Assembly: GCF_030517065.1 (NCBI RefSeq) | Contig: NZ_CP103950.1 | Span: 1,116,001-1,180,000 of the forward strand | Reading direction: 5' to 3' | DNA from: Riemerella columbina | GTDB taxonomy: Bacteria > Bacteroidota > Bacteroidia > Flavobacteriales > Weeksellaceae | DNA length: 64,000 nucleotides | Shown: piece after piece, positions 54,190 to 62,825 of the stretch | Layout: every line of letters starts with the position of its first letter | Position numbering within the stretch: the first letter of the stretch is position 1 | The notes under the pieces: model-generated | What the model saw: only the letters and a program-made list of their open reading frames with translations | What the model was told of the DNA's origin: nothing | The model's database searches: none | Made by a program: the position numbers and the translations under genes

Positions 54190-54861
54190 ATGAAAAAACA
54201 ACCCGTGATAGCCGTAGATGGCTATTCTTCTACCGGTAAGAGTTCTATCTCAAAAGAAATAGCCCAGCGTTTGGGCATCATCCATATGGACACAGGCGCT
54301 TTGTACAGAGCCATTACTTATGATGCATTACAGCATTGTGCCGAGGGCAACAGCATTGATTTTAAATGTCTATTTTCTCGGTTGGATCAAATTAAATTGG
54401 AGTTTAAAACCCAAGACCACGCCCTGATTTTATTGATGAATGGCGAAGATGTTTCCACACCGATTAGAAGTATGCAAGTCAGCCAAAATGTAAGCGATGT
54501 AGCCAAGCAACCTGAAGTGAGAGAATACCTACTCCACACCCAAAGGGCTATGGCGGAACAAGGCGGTGTGATTATGGATGGCAGAGATATTGGCAGCGTG
54601 GTGCTCCCTAATGCCGATTTTAAATTCTTCCTGACCGCCAGTGTAGAAGAGCGCACCAAACGCCGTTATTTAGAACTGAAAGCATCAGGGGTAGAAACCA
54701 CAATGGAAGAGGTGAGAGCCAACCTGATAGAGCGGGATTTAAAAGATTCCCAAAGAGCGGTAGCCCCACTGATACAAGCCCCAGATGCCATTTTGATTGA
54801 TAATTCTAATATGGATAAAGAACAGACCATAGAAAAAATACTCAGCTACATTCAAGGTTAA
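54190..54861 (+). CDS. cmk: Cytidylate kinase
   Basis: Phosphorylates CMP and dCMP. The 223-residue product has the P-loop AVDGYSSTGKSSISKEIAQRLG at about residues 8-29, the DTGALYRAITYDA substrate motif, MDGRDIGSVVLP and the lid region with ERTKRRYLELKASG and RDLKDSQRAVAPL. It lies 30 bases after porQ and probably shares its transcript. Confidence 0.97.
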   Translation: MKKQPVIAVDGYSSTGKSSISKEIAQRLGIIHMDTGALYRAITYDALQHCAEGNSIDFKCLFSRLDQIKLEFKTQDHALILLMNGEDVSTPIRSMQVSQNVSDVAKQPEVREYLLHTQRAMAEQGGVIMDGRDIGSVVLPNADFKFFLTASVEERTKRRYLELKASGVETTMEEVRANLIERDLKDSQRAVAPLIQAPDAILIDNSNMDKEQTIEKILSYIQG

Positions 54862-54943
54862 TTTTTGAAATTAAAATGGGCACCAGCTTACAAAAATCAT
54901 TTTTTTCTGCGCTTTAAAATGTGTGCAGATCAGTAAAAAACAT

Positions 54944-54951
54944 TATATTTG
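54944..54951 (+). promoter_or_regulatory. -7 promoter element of the E1 dehydrogenase gene
   Basis: TATATTTG, full match, 20 bases before the ATG. Confidence 0.55.
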
Positions 54952-54971
54952 TCAAAATTCAAATTTAAGTT

Positions 54972-57404
54972 ATGCAAACCACGTATACCCCCAATCAAGA
55001 GGTTTCCTTTGAGGATTTTAAAAAAAGCATCCTTAGAGATTATAAATTAGGCAGAATTTCCCGAGAAATGGCTTACCTCGGTAGGAGAGAGGTGCTCACA
55101 GGAAAAGCAAAATTCGGAATCTTTGGCGATGGTAAGGAACTCCCACAATTGGCAATGGCTAAAGTCTTCAAAAATGGAGACTTCCGCTCTGGTTACTACC
55201 GTGACCAAACTTTTGCCTTAGCGATAGATGCCGTATCTATCCAAAGTTTCTTTGCTCAGCTTTATGCCGATACCAGCGTAGAGCGGGAGCCAGCATCGGC
55301 AGGGCGCCAAATGAACGGCCACTACGCCACACGAAGTCTTAATGAAGACGGCAGTTGGAAAGATTTGACCGCACAAAAAAACATCTCTTCAGACATCTCG
55401 CCAACGGCAGGGCAAATGCCACGATTGTTAGGCTTGGCACAAGCGTCTAAAATTTATAAAGAAATCCAGTTTGAAGGTTCTGAGAAATTCTCTAAAAATG
55501 GGCGTGAGGTTGCATTCGGAACTATTGGTGATGCCTCCACAGCGGAGGGCCATTTTTGGGAAACTCTTAATGCCGCGTGTGCCCTGCAAGTCCCAATGAT
55601 TATTAGCATTTGGGATGATGGCTATGGCATTTCCGTACCCACTTACAACCAAAGAGCTAAGGCGGATATTTCCGAAATGCTTTCTGGTTTCCAAAGAAAA
55701 GCTGGTGAAAAAAATGAAGGCTGCGAGATTATCACCGTTAAGGCTTGGGATTATCCTGCATTGCTCAACGCCTATGCCAAGGCGGAAGATTTTGCCAGAA
55801 ATCAAAGTATTCCTGTGGTGGTGCATGTAAAGGAGGTGACACAGCCACAAGGGCACTCTACATCTGGCTCTCACGAGCGTTACAAATCCGAAGAACGATT
55901 GAACTGGGAAGCCGAGTTTGATGGCTTAAAACAGTTTAGAAATTGGATTCTTAATTATGAAAACAACATCAATGGCACTACGGTAAAAATCGCTACAGAG
56001 GAAGAATTAGATGCCATAGATAAAGAAGCTAAAAAAGAGGTGAAAGCAGGACAAAAAGCCGCTTGGGAAGTCTACCAAAACGCCATCAGCGAGGTTAAAA
56101 ATAAAGCCCTCCCAGCGGTAGAAGCTTTGCAAAACCAAAGCCAAGAGATCGCGCCATTATTAGAGCAATTTCAGAAAATTATTTCTGTAGGCAAACGCGA
56201 TATTTTCCATTTGATGAGAAAGGCACTTTGGCTCACCAGAGATCAAAAATCATCGGAGAGAACCCAATTACAGAAGGTTTATCAAGAACTATTGGCACAA
56301 GAGCAAGACCATTATTCATCGCATTTGTATTCTCAATCTCAATGGAAAGCCACCAATGTTAAAGAGGTAAAACCTGTATTCTCCGAAGCTTCCGAAGAGG
56401 TAGATGGCAGAGTGGTGGTGAGAAATAACTTTGACAAAATTTTTGAAAAATACCCACAAACCTTAGTTTTCGGCGAAGATACAGGGAACATTGGCGATGT
56501 TAACCAAGGTTTAGAAGGGATGCAAGAAAAATACGGCGCTACCCGAGTGGCAGATACAGGCATCCGTGAGGCAACGATTTTAGGTCAAGGCATCGGTATG
56601 GCGATGAGAGGGCTCCGCCCGATTGCAGAAATTCAGTATTTGGATTATATTCTCTACTGTTTGCAAGGGATGAGCGATGATTTAGCCACCGTACAATATA
56701 GAACCAAAGGCGGACAGAAGGCGCCAGTGATCATCAGAACCAGAGGGCATCGTTTGGAAGGTATTTGGCATTCAGGGTCGCCTATGGCAGGGATTCTCAA
56801 CCTTTCCAAAGGGATTTTAGTTTTGGTGCCGAGGAGTTTAACCAAAGCGGCAGGTTTTTATAATACCATGCTCCAAAGCGATGAGCCAGCCGTGATTGTG
56901 GAATGCCTTAATGGTTATAGATTAAAGGAAAAACAGCCTGATAACTTAGGCGAATTTACCGTGCCTGTGGGGCAGGTGGAGATCACCAGAGAGGGCACAG
57001 ATGTCACTTTGGTCACTTATGGCTCTACTTGGCGCATCGTGATGGAAGCGGCGCAAGAGTTAGAAAAATTAGGCATTTCTGCTGAAGTGATTGATATCCA
57101 GTCGTTAATTCCTTTTGATTTATCCGAAGATATTGCAAAAAGCGTTAAGAAAACCAACCGTTTGGTGGTAATAGATGAGGATGTTGAAGGCGGTGCTTCG
57201 GCGTTTATCCTTCAACAGATTTTGGAAAAACAGAAAGCGTTCAGATATTTGGATAGCGATCCGATTACCATTACCGCTAATGACCATCGCCCTGCGTATG
57301 CCAGTGATGGCGACTATTTTAGCAAACCATCGGCAGATGATATGGTGGAGAAAATTTACCAACTTTTCCACGAGGTTAATCCTAAAAAATACCCTGAAAT
57401 ATAA
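54972..57404 (+). CDS. 2-oxoacid dehydrogenase E1, fused alpha and beta subunits
   Basis: An 810-residue thiamine-diphosphate decarboxylase. The N-terminal half is E1-alpha: DQTFALAIDA, AFGTIGDASTAEGHFWETLNAA (the ThDP/Mg motif GDxxxxEGxxxE..N) and a serine loop with GHSTSGSHERYKSEERL. A helical linker of about 100 residues follows, then E1-beta from about residue 475 (FGEDTGNIGDVNQGLEGMQEKYG, AEIQYLDYI, RTRGHRLEGIWHSGSPMAG). The closest match in layout is branched-chain 2-oxoacid dehydrogenase E1 of Bacteroidota. E2 and E3 genes are not adjacent. Substrate preference is inference. Confidence 0.92.
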   Translation: MQTTYTPNQEVSFEDFKKSILRDYKLGRISREMAYLGRREVLTGKAKFGIFGDGKELPQLAMAKVFKNGDFRSGYYRDQTFALAIDAVSIQSFFAQLYADTSVEREPASAGRQMNGHYATRSLNEDGSWKDLTAQKNISSDISPTAGQMPRLLGLAQASKIYKEIQFEGSEKFSKNGREVAFGTIGDASTAEGHFWETLNAACALQVPMIISIWDDGYGISVPTYNQRAKADISEMLSGFQRKAGEKNEGCEIITVKAWDYPALLNAYAKAEDFARNQSIPVVVHVKEVTQPQGHSTSGSHERYKSEERLNWEAEFDGLKQFRNWILNYENNINGTTVKIATEEELDAIDKEAKKEVKAGQKAAWEVYQNAISEVKNKALPAVEALQNQSQEIAPLLEQFQKIISVGKRDIFHLMRKALWLTRDQKSSERTQLQKVYQELLAQEQDHYSSHLYSQSQWKATNVKEVKPVFSEASEEVDGRVVVRNNFDKIFEKYPQTLVFGEDTGNIGDVNQGLEGMQEKYGATRVADTGIREATILGQGIGMAMRGLRPIAEIQYLDYILYCLQGMSDDLATVQYRTKGGQKAPVIIRTRGHRLEGIWHSGSPMAGILNLSKGILVLVPRSLTKAAGFYNTMLQSDEPAVIVECLNGYRLKEKQPDNLGEFTVPVGQVEITREGTDVTLVTYGSTWRIVMEAAQELEKLGISAEVIDIQSLIPFDLSEDIAKSVKKTNRLVVIDEDVEGGASAFILQQILEKQKAFRYLDSDPITITANDHRPAYASDGDYFSKPSADDMVEKIYQLFHEVNPKKYPEI

Positions 57405-57465
57405 GACAATAGGCAAGGTGCTACGGTGGTTTTCATCGCGTGCCTCGGCTTTAAATAAGATAAAA

Positions 57466-58593
57466 ATGAAGAAAATTCAAATGGTAGACCTGCAAACGCA
57501 GTACTACAAGATAAAAAACGAAGTTGATAATGCGGTGCTCAATGTGATGGAGTCGGCAGCTTTTATCAACGGTCCAGAAGTGAAATCTTTCCAAAAAGAA
57601 ATGGAGGATTATTTAGATGTAAAGTATGTAATTCCTTGTGCCAACGGTACAGATGCTTTGCAGATAGCCCTTATGGCATTGGGTTTACAAGAAGGCGATG
57701 AGGTGATTACTGCAGATTTTACCTTTGCCGCCACGGTGGAGGTGATTCATCTTTTAAAGCTCAAAGCCGTTTTGGTAGATGTGGATTATGATACCTTTAC
57801 CATAGATCCAGAGAAAATAAGAAAAGCCATCACGCCGAAAACCAAAGCCATTATTCCTGTGCATTTGTTTGGGCAATGTGCCAATATGGAAGAAATTTTG
57901 AAAATTGCAAAAGAACATCAGCTTTATGTGATTGAAGACAACGCCCAAGCCATCGGTGCCGAGTATACCTTCTCAGACGGTACGGTTAAAAAATCAGGAA
58001 CGATGGGCACCATTGGCACCACTTCTTTCTTCCCGTCTAAAAATTTGGGTTGTTATGGCGATGGTGGCGCTATTTTCACGAATGATGAGCGCTTAGATTA
58101 CATCATCAGAGGGATTGTGAACCACGGAATGTACGAAAGATATTACCACGATGAGGTAGGCGTAAATTCCAGATTAGACAGCATACAGGCGGCGGTACTT
58201 AGGAAAAAGTTACCCCATTTAGATGCTTATAACGAAGCCCGAAGAAAAGCCGCACAATATTATGATGAGGCTTTGGGGCAGCACCCTCAGATTCTAATCC
58301 CGAAGCGAGAGGCGACCTCCACGCATGTGTTTCATCAATACACCTTGAGAATTCTCAATGGTAAAAGAAACGAGCTGCAACAGTTTTTAGCGGAAAAGGA
58401 AATTCCAGCGATGATCTATTATCCCGTAGCGCTTAGAAAGCAAAAAGCCTACTACCAAGACAGCCAAGATGCTGATTTTATCAACACAGACCGACTTTTG
58501 GAGCAAGTGATTTCTTTACCAATGCATACCGAGCTTGATGATGAACAGCTTAAATACATTACAGATTCGGTTTTAGAATTTATGAACCAATAA
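57466..58593 (+). CDS. DegT/DnrJ/EryC1/StrS family aminotransferase
   Basis: A 375-residue PLP enzyme of the sugar aminotransferase family. The N-terminus is KKIQMVDLQTQYYKIKNEVDNAV. Cofactor-binding motifs are CANGTDALQIALMALGL, DNAQAIGAEY and the Schiff-base lysine in SFFPSKNLGCYGDGGAI. Members make amino-sugars for lipopolysaccharide, O-antigen or glycoprotein, which fits the following galE. WlbE/WbpE-like 3-amino-sugar formation is possible but not proven. ATG 57466 is chosen because longer openings would overlap the E1 gene in another frame. Confidence 0.93.
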   Translation: MKKIQMVDLQTQYYKIKNEVDNAVLNVMESAAFINGPEVKSFQKEMEDYLDVKYVIPCANGTDALQIALMALGLQEGDEVITADFTFAATVEVIHLLKLKAVLVDVDYDTFTIDPEKIRKAITPKTKAIIPVHLFGQCANMEEILKIAKEHQLYVIEDNAQAIGAEYTFSDGTVKKSGTMGTIGTTSFFPSKNLGCYGDGGAIFTNDERLDYIIRGIVNHGMYERYYHDEVGVNSRLDSIQAAVLRKKLPHLDAYNEARRKAAQYYDEALGQHPQILIPKREATSTHVFHQYTLRILNGKRNELQQFLAEKEIPAMIYYPVALRKQKAYYQDSQDADFINTDRLLEQVISLPMHTELDDEQLKYITDSVLEFMNQ

Positions 58594-58611
58594 TTTTTAA
58601 ATAAAAGCACA

Positions 58612-59634
58612 ATGGCGATATTAGTAACTGGCGGTTTGGGGTATATTGGCTCGCATACGGTGGTGGAGCTTCTCAATGATGGCTTTGAGGTGGTGATTAT
58701 TGATGATATGTCTAATTCGGAGAAATTTGTATTAGAAAATATTGAAGAAATTACAGGCAAAAAGCCCATCTATTACCCTTTTGATTTAAAACGAAGAGAA
58801 CTTTTAGCCCAAGTTTTAGATGCGCATAACATTGAGGGATGTATCAATTTTGCGGCTTTTAAAGCGGTGGGAGAGAGCCAAATAAAACCAATAGACTATT
58901 ACGAAAACAACCTTTTTTCGCTGATCAACCTTTTGCAAGAGTTTAAGGAACGCCAGATTTCTAACTTTATATTTTCATCATCTTGCACCGTGTATGGGCA
59001 GGCAGACCAGATGCCAATTGATGAAAATACCCCGCTGAAAACGCCAGAATCTTCTTATGGCAAAACCAAACAAATGGGCGAAGAAATCCTCAGAGATTTC
59101 GCGATGGCACACGACAAAAAGGTGGCGTTACTTCGTTATTTTAATCCTATTGGAGCGCATCCATCAGGGAAAATTGGCGAGTTACCGATAGGCATTCCGA
59201 ATAATTTGGTGCCTTATGTTATGCAAACCGCTGCAGGCATTCGGGAGAAATTGAGTATTTGGGGCGATGATTATCCTACGCCAGACGGCACCGCCATAAG
59301 GGATTATATCTATGTGGTGGACTTAGCTAAAGCCCATTTAGCCGCCTTAAAACAATTACTCAACGCCAAAGAAAGCCGCGTGGTTGAGGTGTATAACTTA
59401 GGCACAGGGCAAGGTTCTTCGGTTTTAGAAGTGGTGAAGGCTTTTGAGGAAGCCAATGGTGTAGCGGTACCTTATCAAATTTGTGACCGCCGTGCTGGCG
59501 ATATTACCATAGCGTATGCCAATGCAGATAAAGCCGAAAGAGAACTCGGTTGGAAATCTCGCACTCCGTTGAAAGAGGCGCTTCGTACCACTTGGCAATG
59601 GCAACAATATTTGGATAGTAGAAAAAAGGCGTAG
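58612..59634 (+). CDS. galE: UDP-glucose 4-epimerase
   Basis: Interconverts UDP-glucose and UDP-galactose. The 340-residue extended SDR has the NAD motif VTGGLGYIGSHTVVELL at residues 5-21, the catalytic SSSCTVYG serine/threonine region, the YGKTK tyrosine/lysine pair, and the GalE-specific LRYFNPIGAHPSGKIGE and DYIYVVDLAKAHLAAL. It starts 18 bases after the aminotransferase and ends one base before rsmG, so the three probably form one operon. Confidence 0.97.
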   Translation: MAILVTGGLGYIGSHTVVELLNDGFEVVIIDDMSNSEKFVLENIEEITGKKPIYYPFDLKRRELLAQVLDAHNIEGCINFAAFKAVGESQIKPIDYYENNLFSLINLLQEFKERQISNFIFSSSCTVYGQADQMPIDENTPLKTPESSYGKTKQMGEEILRDFAMAHDKKVALLRYFNPIGAHPSGKIGELPIGIPNNLVPYVMQTAAGIREKLSIWGDDYPTPDGTAIRDYIYVVDLAKAHLAALKQLLNAKESRVVEVYNLGTGQGSSVLEVVKAFEEANGVAVPYQICDRRAGDITIAYANADKAERELGWKSRTPLKEALRTTWQWQQYLDSRKKA

Positions 59635-59635
59635 T

Positions 59636-60262
59636 ATGGTAGAGATGATTTCCCAACATTTTGAACTGACAGAAAGGCAGAAACAACAGTTCGAACAATT
59701 GGCGCCGCTGTATCAAGATTGGAATGAGAAAATCAATGTGATTTCTCGTAAAGATATGGACAGTTTGTATGAAAAACACATCTTGCACTCGTTGGGGATT
59801 GCCAAAGTAATGCCGTTTGCTGCAGGAACCAAAGTTTTAGATGTTGGCACTGGCGGCGGTTTCCCTGGGATTCCGTTAGCGATATTGTTTCCAGAAGTGC
59901 AGTGGACTTTAATTGATTCTATTGGGAAGAAAATCAAGGTGGTTCAAGCGGTGGCTGAGGCTTTAGACTTGAAGAATGTAACGCCTATCCATGGGCGTGC
60001 AGAGCAATTGAAAGCGCGTTATCACTTTGTGGTGAGTAGGGCTGTGACTCAGATGCCTGTATTTTTAAAATGGATAAAAGGCAAGTTTGAAAAAGAAGAA
60101 TGGAATGCTAAGTCCAATGGAGTGCTCTACCTCAAAGGCGGCGATTTATCCGAAGAGTTGGCAGGCTTAAACTGCGAAATATTTGAGCTAAAAGATTATT
60201 TTTCTTCTCCATTTTTTGAAACTAAGAAAGTGGTATATCTCCCACAGCGAGAAATTAAATAA
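59636..60262 (+). CDS. rsmG: 16S rRNA (guanine-527-N7)-methyltransferase
   Basis: Methylates G527 in the 530 loop of 16S rRNA; loss gives low-level streptomycin resistance in other bacteria. The 208-residue product has WNEKINVISRKDMDSLYEKHILHSLGI, the SAM-binding VLDVGTGGGFPGIPLAILFP, LIDSIGKKIKVVQAVAEALDL, and HFVVSRAVTQM. The ATG comes one base after the galE stop. Confidence 0.97.
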   Translation: MVEMISQHFELTERQKQQFEQLAPLYQDWNEKINVISRKDMDSLYEKHILHSLGIAKVMPFAAGTKVLDVGTGGGFPGIPLAILFPEVQWTLIDSIGKKIKVVQAVAEALDLKNVTPIHGRAEQLKARYHFVVSRAVTQMPVFLKWIKGKFEKEEWNAKSNGVLYLKGGDLSEELAGLNCEIFELKDYFSSPFFETKKVVYLPQREIK

Positions 60263-60283
60263 TGCTTAGCAAAATCACGCAAG

Positions 60284-60340
60284 TCAAAATGAAGCATTTA
60301 ACAAATCAAAATGAAAGCATTTAACAAATCAAAATGAAAG
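60284..60340 (+). repeat. Direct repeats of about 23 bp downstream of rsmG
   Basis: CAAAATGAAGCATTTAACAAAT, then CAAAATGAAAGCATTTAACAAAT and a third truncated copy CAAAATGAAAG. The two full copies differ by one A. No gene overlaps. Confidence 0.85.
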
Positions 60341-60379
60341 TTTTAATTTAATAAGATAGCTCAAAAAAGATAGCACAAA

Positions 60380-60414
60380 AAATCTCCGCCGCACCTTCGG
60401 TGCGGCGGAGATTT
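60380..60414. terminator. Bidirectional terminator between rsmG and the SH3/BON gene
   Basis: A perfect 16-bp stem AAATCTCCGCCGCACC / GGTGCGGCGGAGATTT with a three-base TTC loop, far more GC-rich than its surroundings. Confidence 0.9.
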
Positions 60415-60434
60415 GCATTATATTTTATCAAATT

Positions 60435-60857
60435 TTAGTTGACTTTCAAATATCTGGCATAAGCGTAGCCTTCCTCGCCATCTTTGGTTTTAATTTTCCA
60501 CCAATCGCCAGTGGCAACCTCTACCAAAGTCACGATTTCGCCTTTCCCAGCTTTGCCCACAACATCTGCTTCCGTAGAAGGTTCTTTGCGGATATTCAGG
60601 TTAGATTGCTCAGTAACCACAGTGAGATTAGTCCCCGCAGGAATTCCCGTTACTTGGATGTCTACATTGATATCTGTCGCGGTAAAAGTAGCATCTACAG
60701 TCTCTAAAGCGTTCCAAACCAAATCTTTAGTGTCGGTAGAGTTAGTCGTTCCAGAAATGTAGAGAATACCATCTTGCTCTTGCACCGAAAGGTTGTCAAT
60801 ATTAGCATTTTGTGCCGCTGCAATTACGGCAGCATATTTATCAGTAAGTTGTGACAT
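60435..60857 (-). CDS. BON-like and bacterial SH3 domain protein
   Basis: A 140-residue protein. Residues 1-70 resemble a BON-type alpha-beta unit (QEQDGILYISGTTNSTDTKDLVWNALETV), residues 75-140 are an SH3b domain (LTVVTEQSNLNIRKEPSTEADVVGKAGKGEIVTLVEVATGDWWKIKT and GYAYARYLKV). SH3b and BON domains usually act at the cell envelope, but no signal peptide or lipobox is present. It follows the BON lipoprotein gene by six bases, so the two are made together. Function unknown. Confidence 0.85.
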   Translation of the reverse strand: MSQLTDKYAAVIAAAQNANIDNLSVQEQDGILYISGTTNSTDTKDLVWNALETVDATFTATDINVDIQVTGIPAGTNLTVVTEQSNLNIRKEPSTEADVVGKAGKGEIVTLVEVATGDWWKIKTKDGEEGYAYARYLKVN

Positions 60858-60863
60858 AATTTC

Positions 60864-61334
60864 TTATTTTACAGTAAGTTGATTGTTGTATTTTCCGATT
60901 TTAAGAGCATCTATAGACTCTTTAATTTTTCTGGCTTGTGTAGGAGAAACCTCACCAGTTAAGGTAATTTCGCCATTAGTATCTTCCACTTTTACGCTTG
61001 GGAAATCTTTGGTGGCATCTTTTACTTTTTGTAGAACCTCCGCATCTACCGCATTCACTACAACTGGCGCTTCTACGCTTGCCATATCGTGAACCTCTTT
61101 AATCCCTGGGATCGCTTTTAGCGAAGCGATCATTTGGTCTTTCTCTTCTTGAGAAGCAAAAGTTCCCGAAAGATGCGCTTGTCCATCTTTTACCTCTACA
61201 GAAGCTTGAGGATTGGCTTGCACCACTTGGGTCGCTTGTGTGGTTAATTCTGCATCGTTAGGCTTTTTCTTGCAAGAGGCCAAAGTTAAAGACACCATAG
61301 CGGCTAATGCCATAGTTTGAAACAATTTTTTCAT
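60864..61334 (-). CDS. Double BON-domain lipoprotein
   Basis: A 156-residue lipoprotein: signal MKKLFQTMALAAMVSLTLASC with Cys21. Two BON units follow: ASVEVKDGQAHLSGTFASQEEKDQMIASLKAIPGIKEVHD at about 44-84 and the second with VKVEDTNGEITLTGEVSPTQARKIKESI at about 114-142. BON domains bind phospholipid or act in envelope stress (OsmY, DolP). This one would sit on a periplasm-facing membrane surface. First gene of a two-gene unit with the SH3/BON protein. Confidence 0.92.
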   Translation of the reverse strand: MKKLFQTMALAAMVSLTLASCKKKPNDAELTTQATQVVQANPQASVEVKDGQAHLSGTFASQEEKDQMIASLKAIPGIKEVHDMASVEAPVVVNAVDAEVLQKVKDATKDFPSVKVEDTNGEITLTGEVSPTQARKIKESIDALKIGKYNNQLTVK

Positions 61335-61381
61335 AGAATTTTATTTTTTAAGTTAGTATGTTTTAACATCATAATTATTCT

Positions 61382-61389
61382 TAGTTTTG
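61382..61389 (+). promoter_or_regulatory. -7 promoter element of the GH25 gene
   Basis: TAGTTTTG, full match; predicted start at 61394, four bases before the ATG at 61398. Confidence 0.5.
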
Positions 61390-61397
61390 CAATTGCT

Positions 61398-62258
61398 ATG
61401 CCAAAGAAAAGGAACCCGAGAAAAATCAATAAAAAAAGACACCAGAAGCGAGCCAAGAGGAACCACTTGCGCCGTTGGATTTTGTTTGCAGTGTTATTGG
61501 TCGCTATGGTGGGCACGGGGTTTTACCTCAAAAACAAACTGACTTTTTACTATGCGTTATTGTGGGGAAAGTCACATAAAACCCTGACCAATAGCGTTTA
61601 TGAAACGCAGCGCATCAATGCCATTATGGTGGAACATCAGGGAAAAATTTTTGGAATGGATATTTCTCATTATCAAAGGAAGGAAGACATCGTTTGGGAT
61701 AGTCTAAGCATTGTGAATGGGGATATTCCTTTGGATTTTGTGGTGCTTCGCGCGACAATGGGCAACGCCGCCAAAGACCGACATTTTAATGAGTTTTGGC
61801 AACAGTCTAAAAAACACGGCTACACAAGGGGTGCTTATCATTTTTATCGCCCAGATGAAGATCCTGTTTATCAGGCTAATAACTTCTTGGCCAGCGTCCG
61901 ATTAGAAAAGGGGGATCTTCGCCCTATTTTGGATTTGGAGAAAGTTCCGAAAAGAAAACCCCGTAAAAAATATATAGAAGACATAAAAGTTTGGCTCAAA
62001 ATTGTGGAAAAAGCCTATGGCACTAAGCCGATTATCTATACTTATTATCATTTTTATAAAGATTATTTGAAAGGTCATTTTAGCACATATCCACTATGGC
62101 TCGCCAATTACAACCCCGTGCTGAAGCCGAGTCCTATTGATGATTGGCATTTTTGGCAGTTTACAGAACAAGGCATTGTAAAAGGCGTAGATGTTAAAGT
62201 AGACCTTGATGTCTTTAATGGTGAAGCTCGGGATTTTCAAAAAATGAAATTAGACTAA
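61398..62258 (+). CDS. GH25 family lysozyme, membrane-anchored
   Basis: A 286-residue muramidase. The N-terminus is very basic (KKRNPRKINKKRHQKRAKRNHLRRW), followed by one membrane helix (residues 27-45), so the enzyme faces the periplasm. The GH25 barrel has GMDISHYQ with catalytic Asp88, FVVLRATMG, GAYHFYRPDED, and the LDLE motif with Asp179/Glu181, then LWLANYNP and WHFWQFTEQGIVKGVDVKVDLDVFNG. It cleaves peptidoglycan between MurNAc and GlcNAc. ATG 61398 is chosen: the -7 box lies inside the longer reading frame. Confidence 0.93.
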   Translation: MPKKRNPRKINKKRHQKRAKRNHLRRWILFAVLLVAMVGTGFYLKNKLTFYYALLWGKSHKTLTNSVYETQRINAIMVEHQGKIFGMDISHYQRKEDIVWDSLSIVNGDIPLDFVVLRATMGNAAKDRHFNEFWQQSKKHGYTRGAYHFYRPDEDPVYQANNFLASVRLEKGDLRPILDLEKVPKRKPRKKYIEDIKVWLKIVEKAYGTKPIIYTYYHFYKDYLKGHFSTYPLWLANYNPVLKPSPIDDWHFWQFTEQGIVKGVDVKVDLDVFNGEARDFQKMKLD

Positions 62259-62350
62259 TATAAATCAGTATTTAAAAAATTATAACCGAAAATGATTGGT
62301 TATCAAAAAATAATTTCTATATTGCAGGACTATATTTAATATCAAAAATT

Positions 62351-62737
62351 ATGGCAAAACATAAAGTAACTTATGAGTTTCCAATGCACTGTTTATCAGA
62401 GATATTGTATGAATATATGGCTACGGAAGAAGGATTGGGAGAGTGGTTTGCAGATGAAGTAGAAGAAAAAGGCGACGATTTTTATTTTAGTTGGGGCGGA
62501 GGTCCCGCTGAGAAAGCCACGCTAATTCGCTATAAGCCAGAATCTTTTGTTAGATTTAGATGGGAAGAAGATGAGGGCACAAAAAACTATTTTGAAATGT
62601 CCATCGTGATTGATGAGATTACGGACGACCTTTCTCTTAACATCACCGACTTTTGCGAGCCAGGAGACGAGGAGGAAAACAAACTATATTGGGAAAATTT
62701 AATAGAAAATTTGAGAATAAAATTAGGGGCAGCCTAA
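62351..62737 (+). CDS. START-like domain protein
   Basis: A 128-residue protein of the SRPBCC/AHSA1-related START-like group: KVTYEFPMHCLSEILYEYMATEEGLGEWFADEVEEKGDDFYFSWGG, then VRFRWEEDEGTKNYFEMSIVIDEITDDLSLNITDFCEPGDEEE. The fold forms a hydrophobic pocket for a ligand that is unknown. It is acidic and cytoplasmic. It lies about 90 bases before the class IV aminotransferase homologue on the same strand, and the two may be co-expressed. Confidence 0.88.
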   Translation: MAKHKVTYEFPMHCLSEILYEYMATEEGLGEWFADEVEEKGDDFYFSWGGGPAEKATLIRYKPESFVRFRWEEDEGTKNYFEMSIVIDEITDDLSLNITDFCEPGDEEENKLYWENLIENLRIKLGAA

Positions 62738-62825
62738 ATTGATTTTCAGTCACTTAATTTAAATTGAATAATAATGAGCGGTTATTGGTATATCGTTCAT
62801 TTTTTCTTATAAAAAACAGATATTT

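Noticed and set aside
60395-60399. UUCG tetraloop in the 60380-60414 hairpin
   Set aside because: The pairing extends to ACC/GGT, leaving a three-base TTC loop rather than a C(UUCG)G tetraloop.
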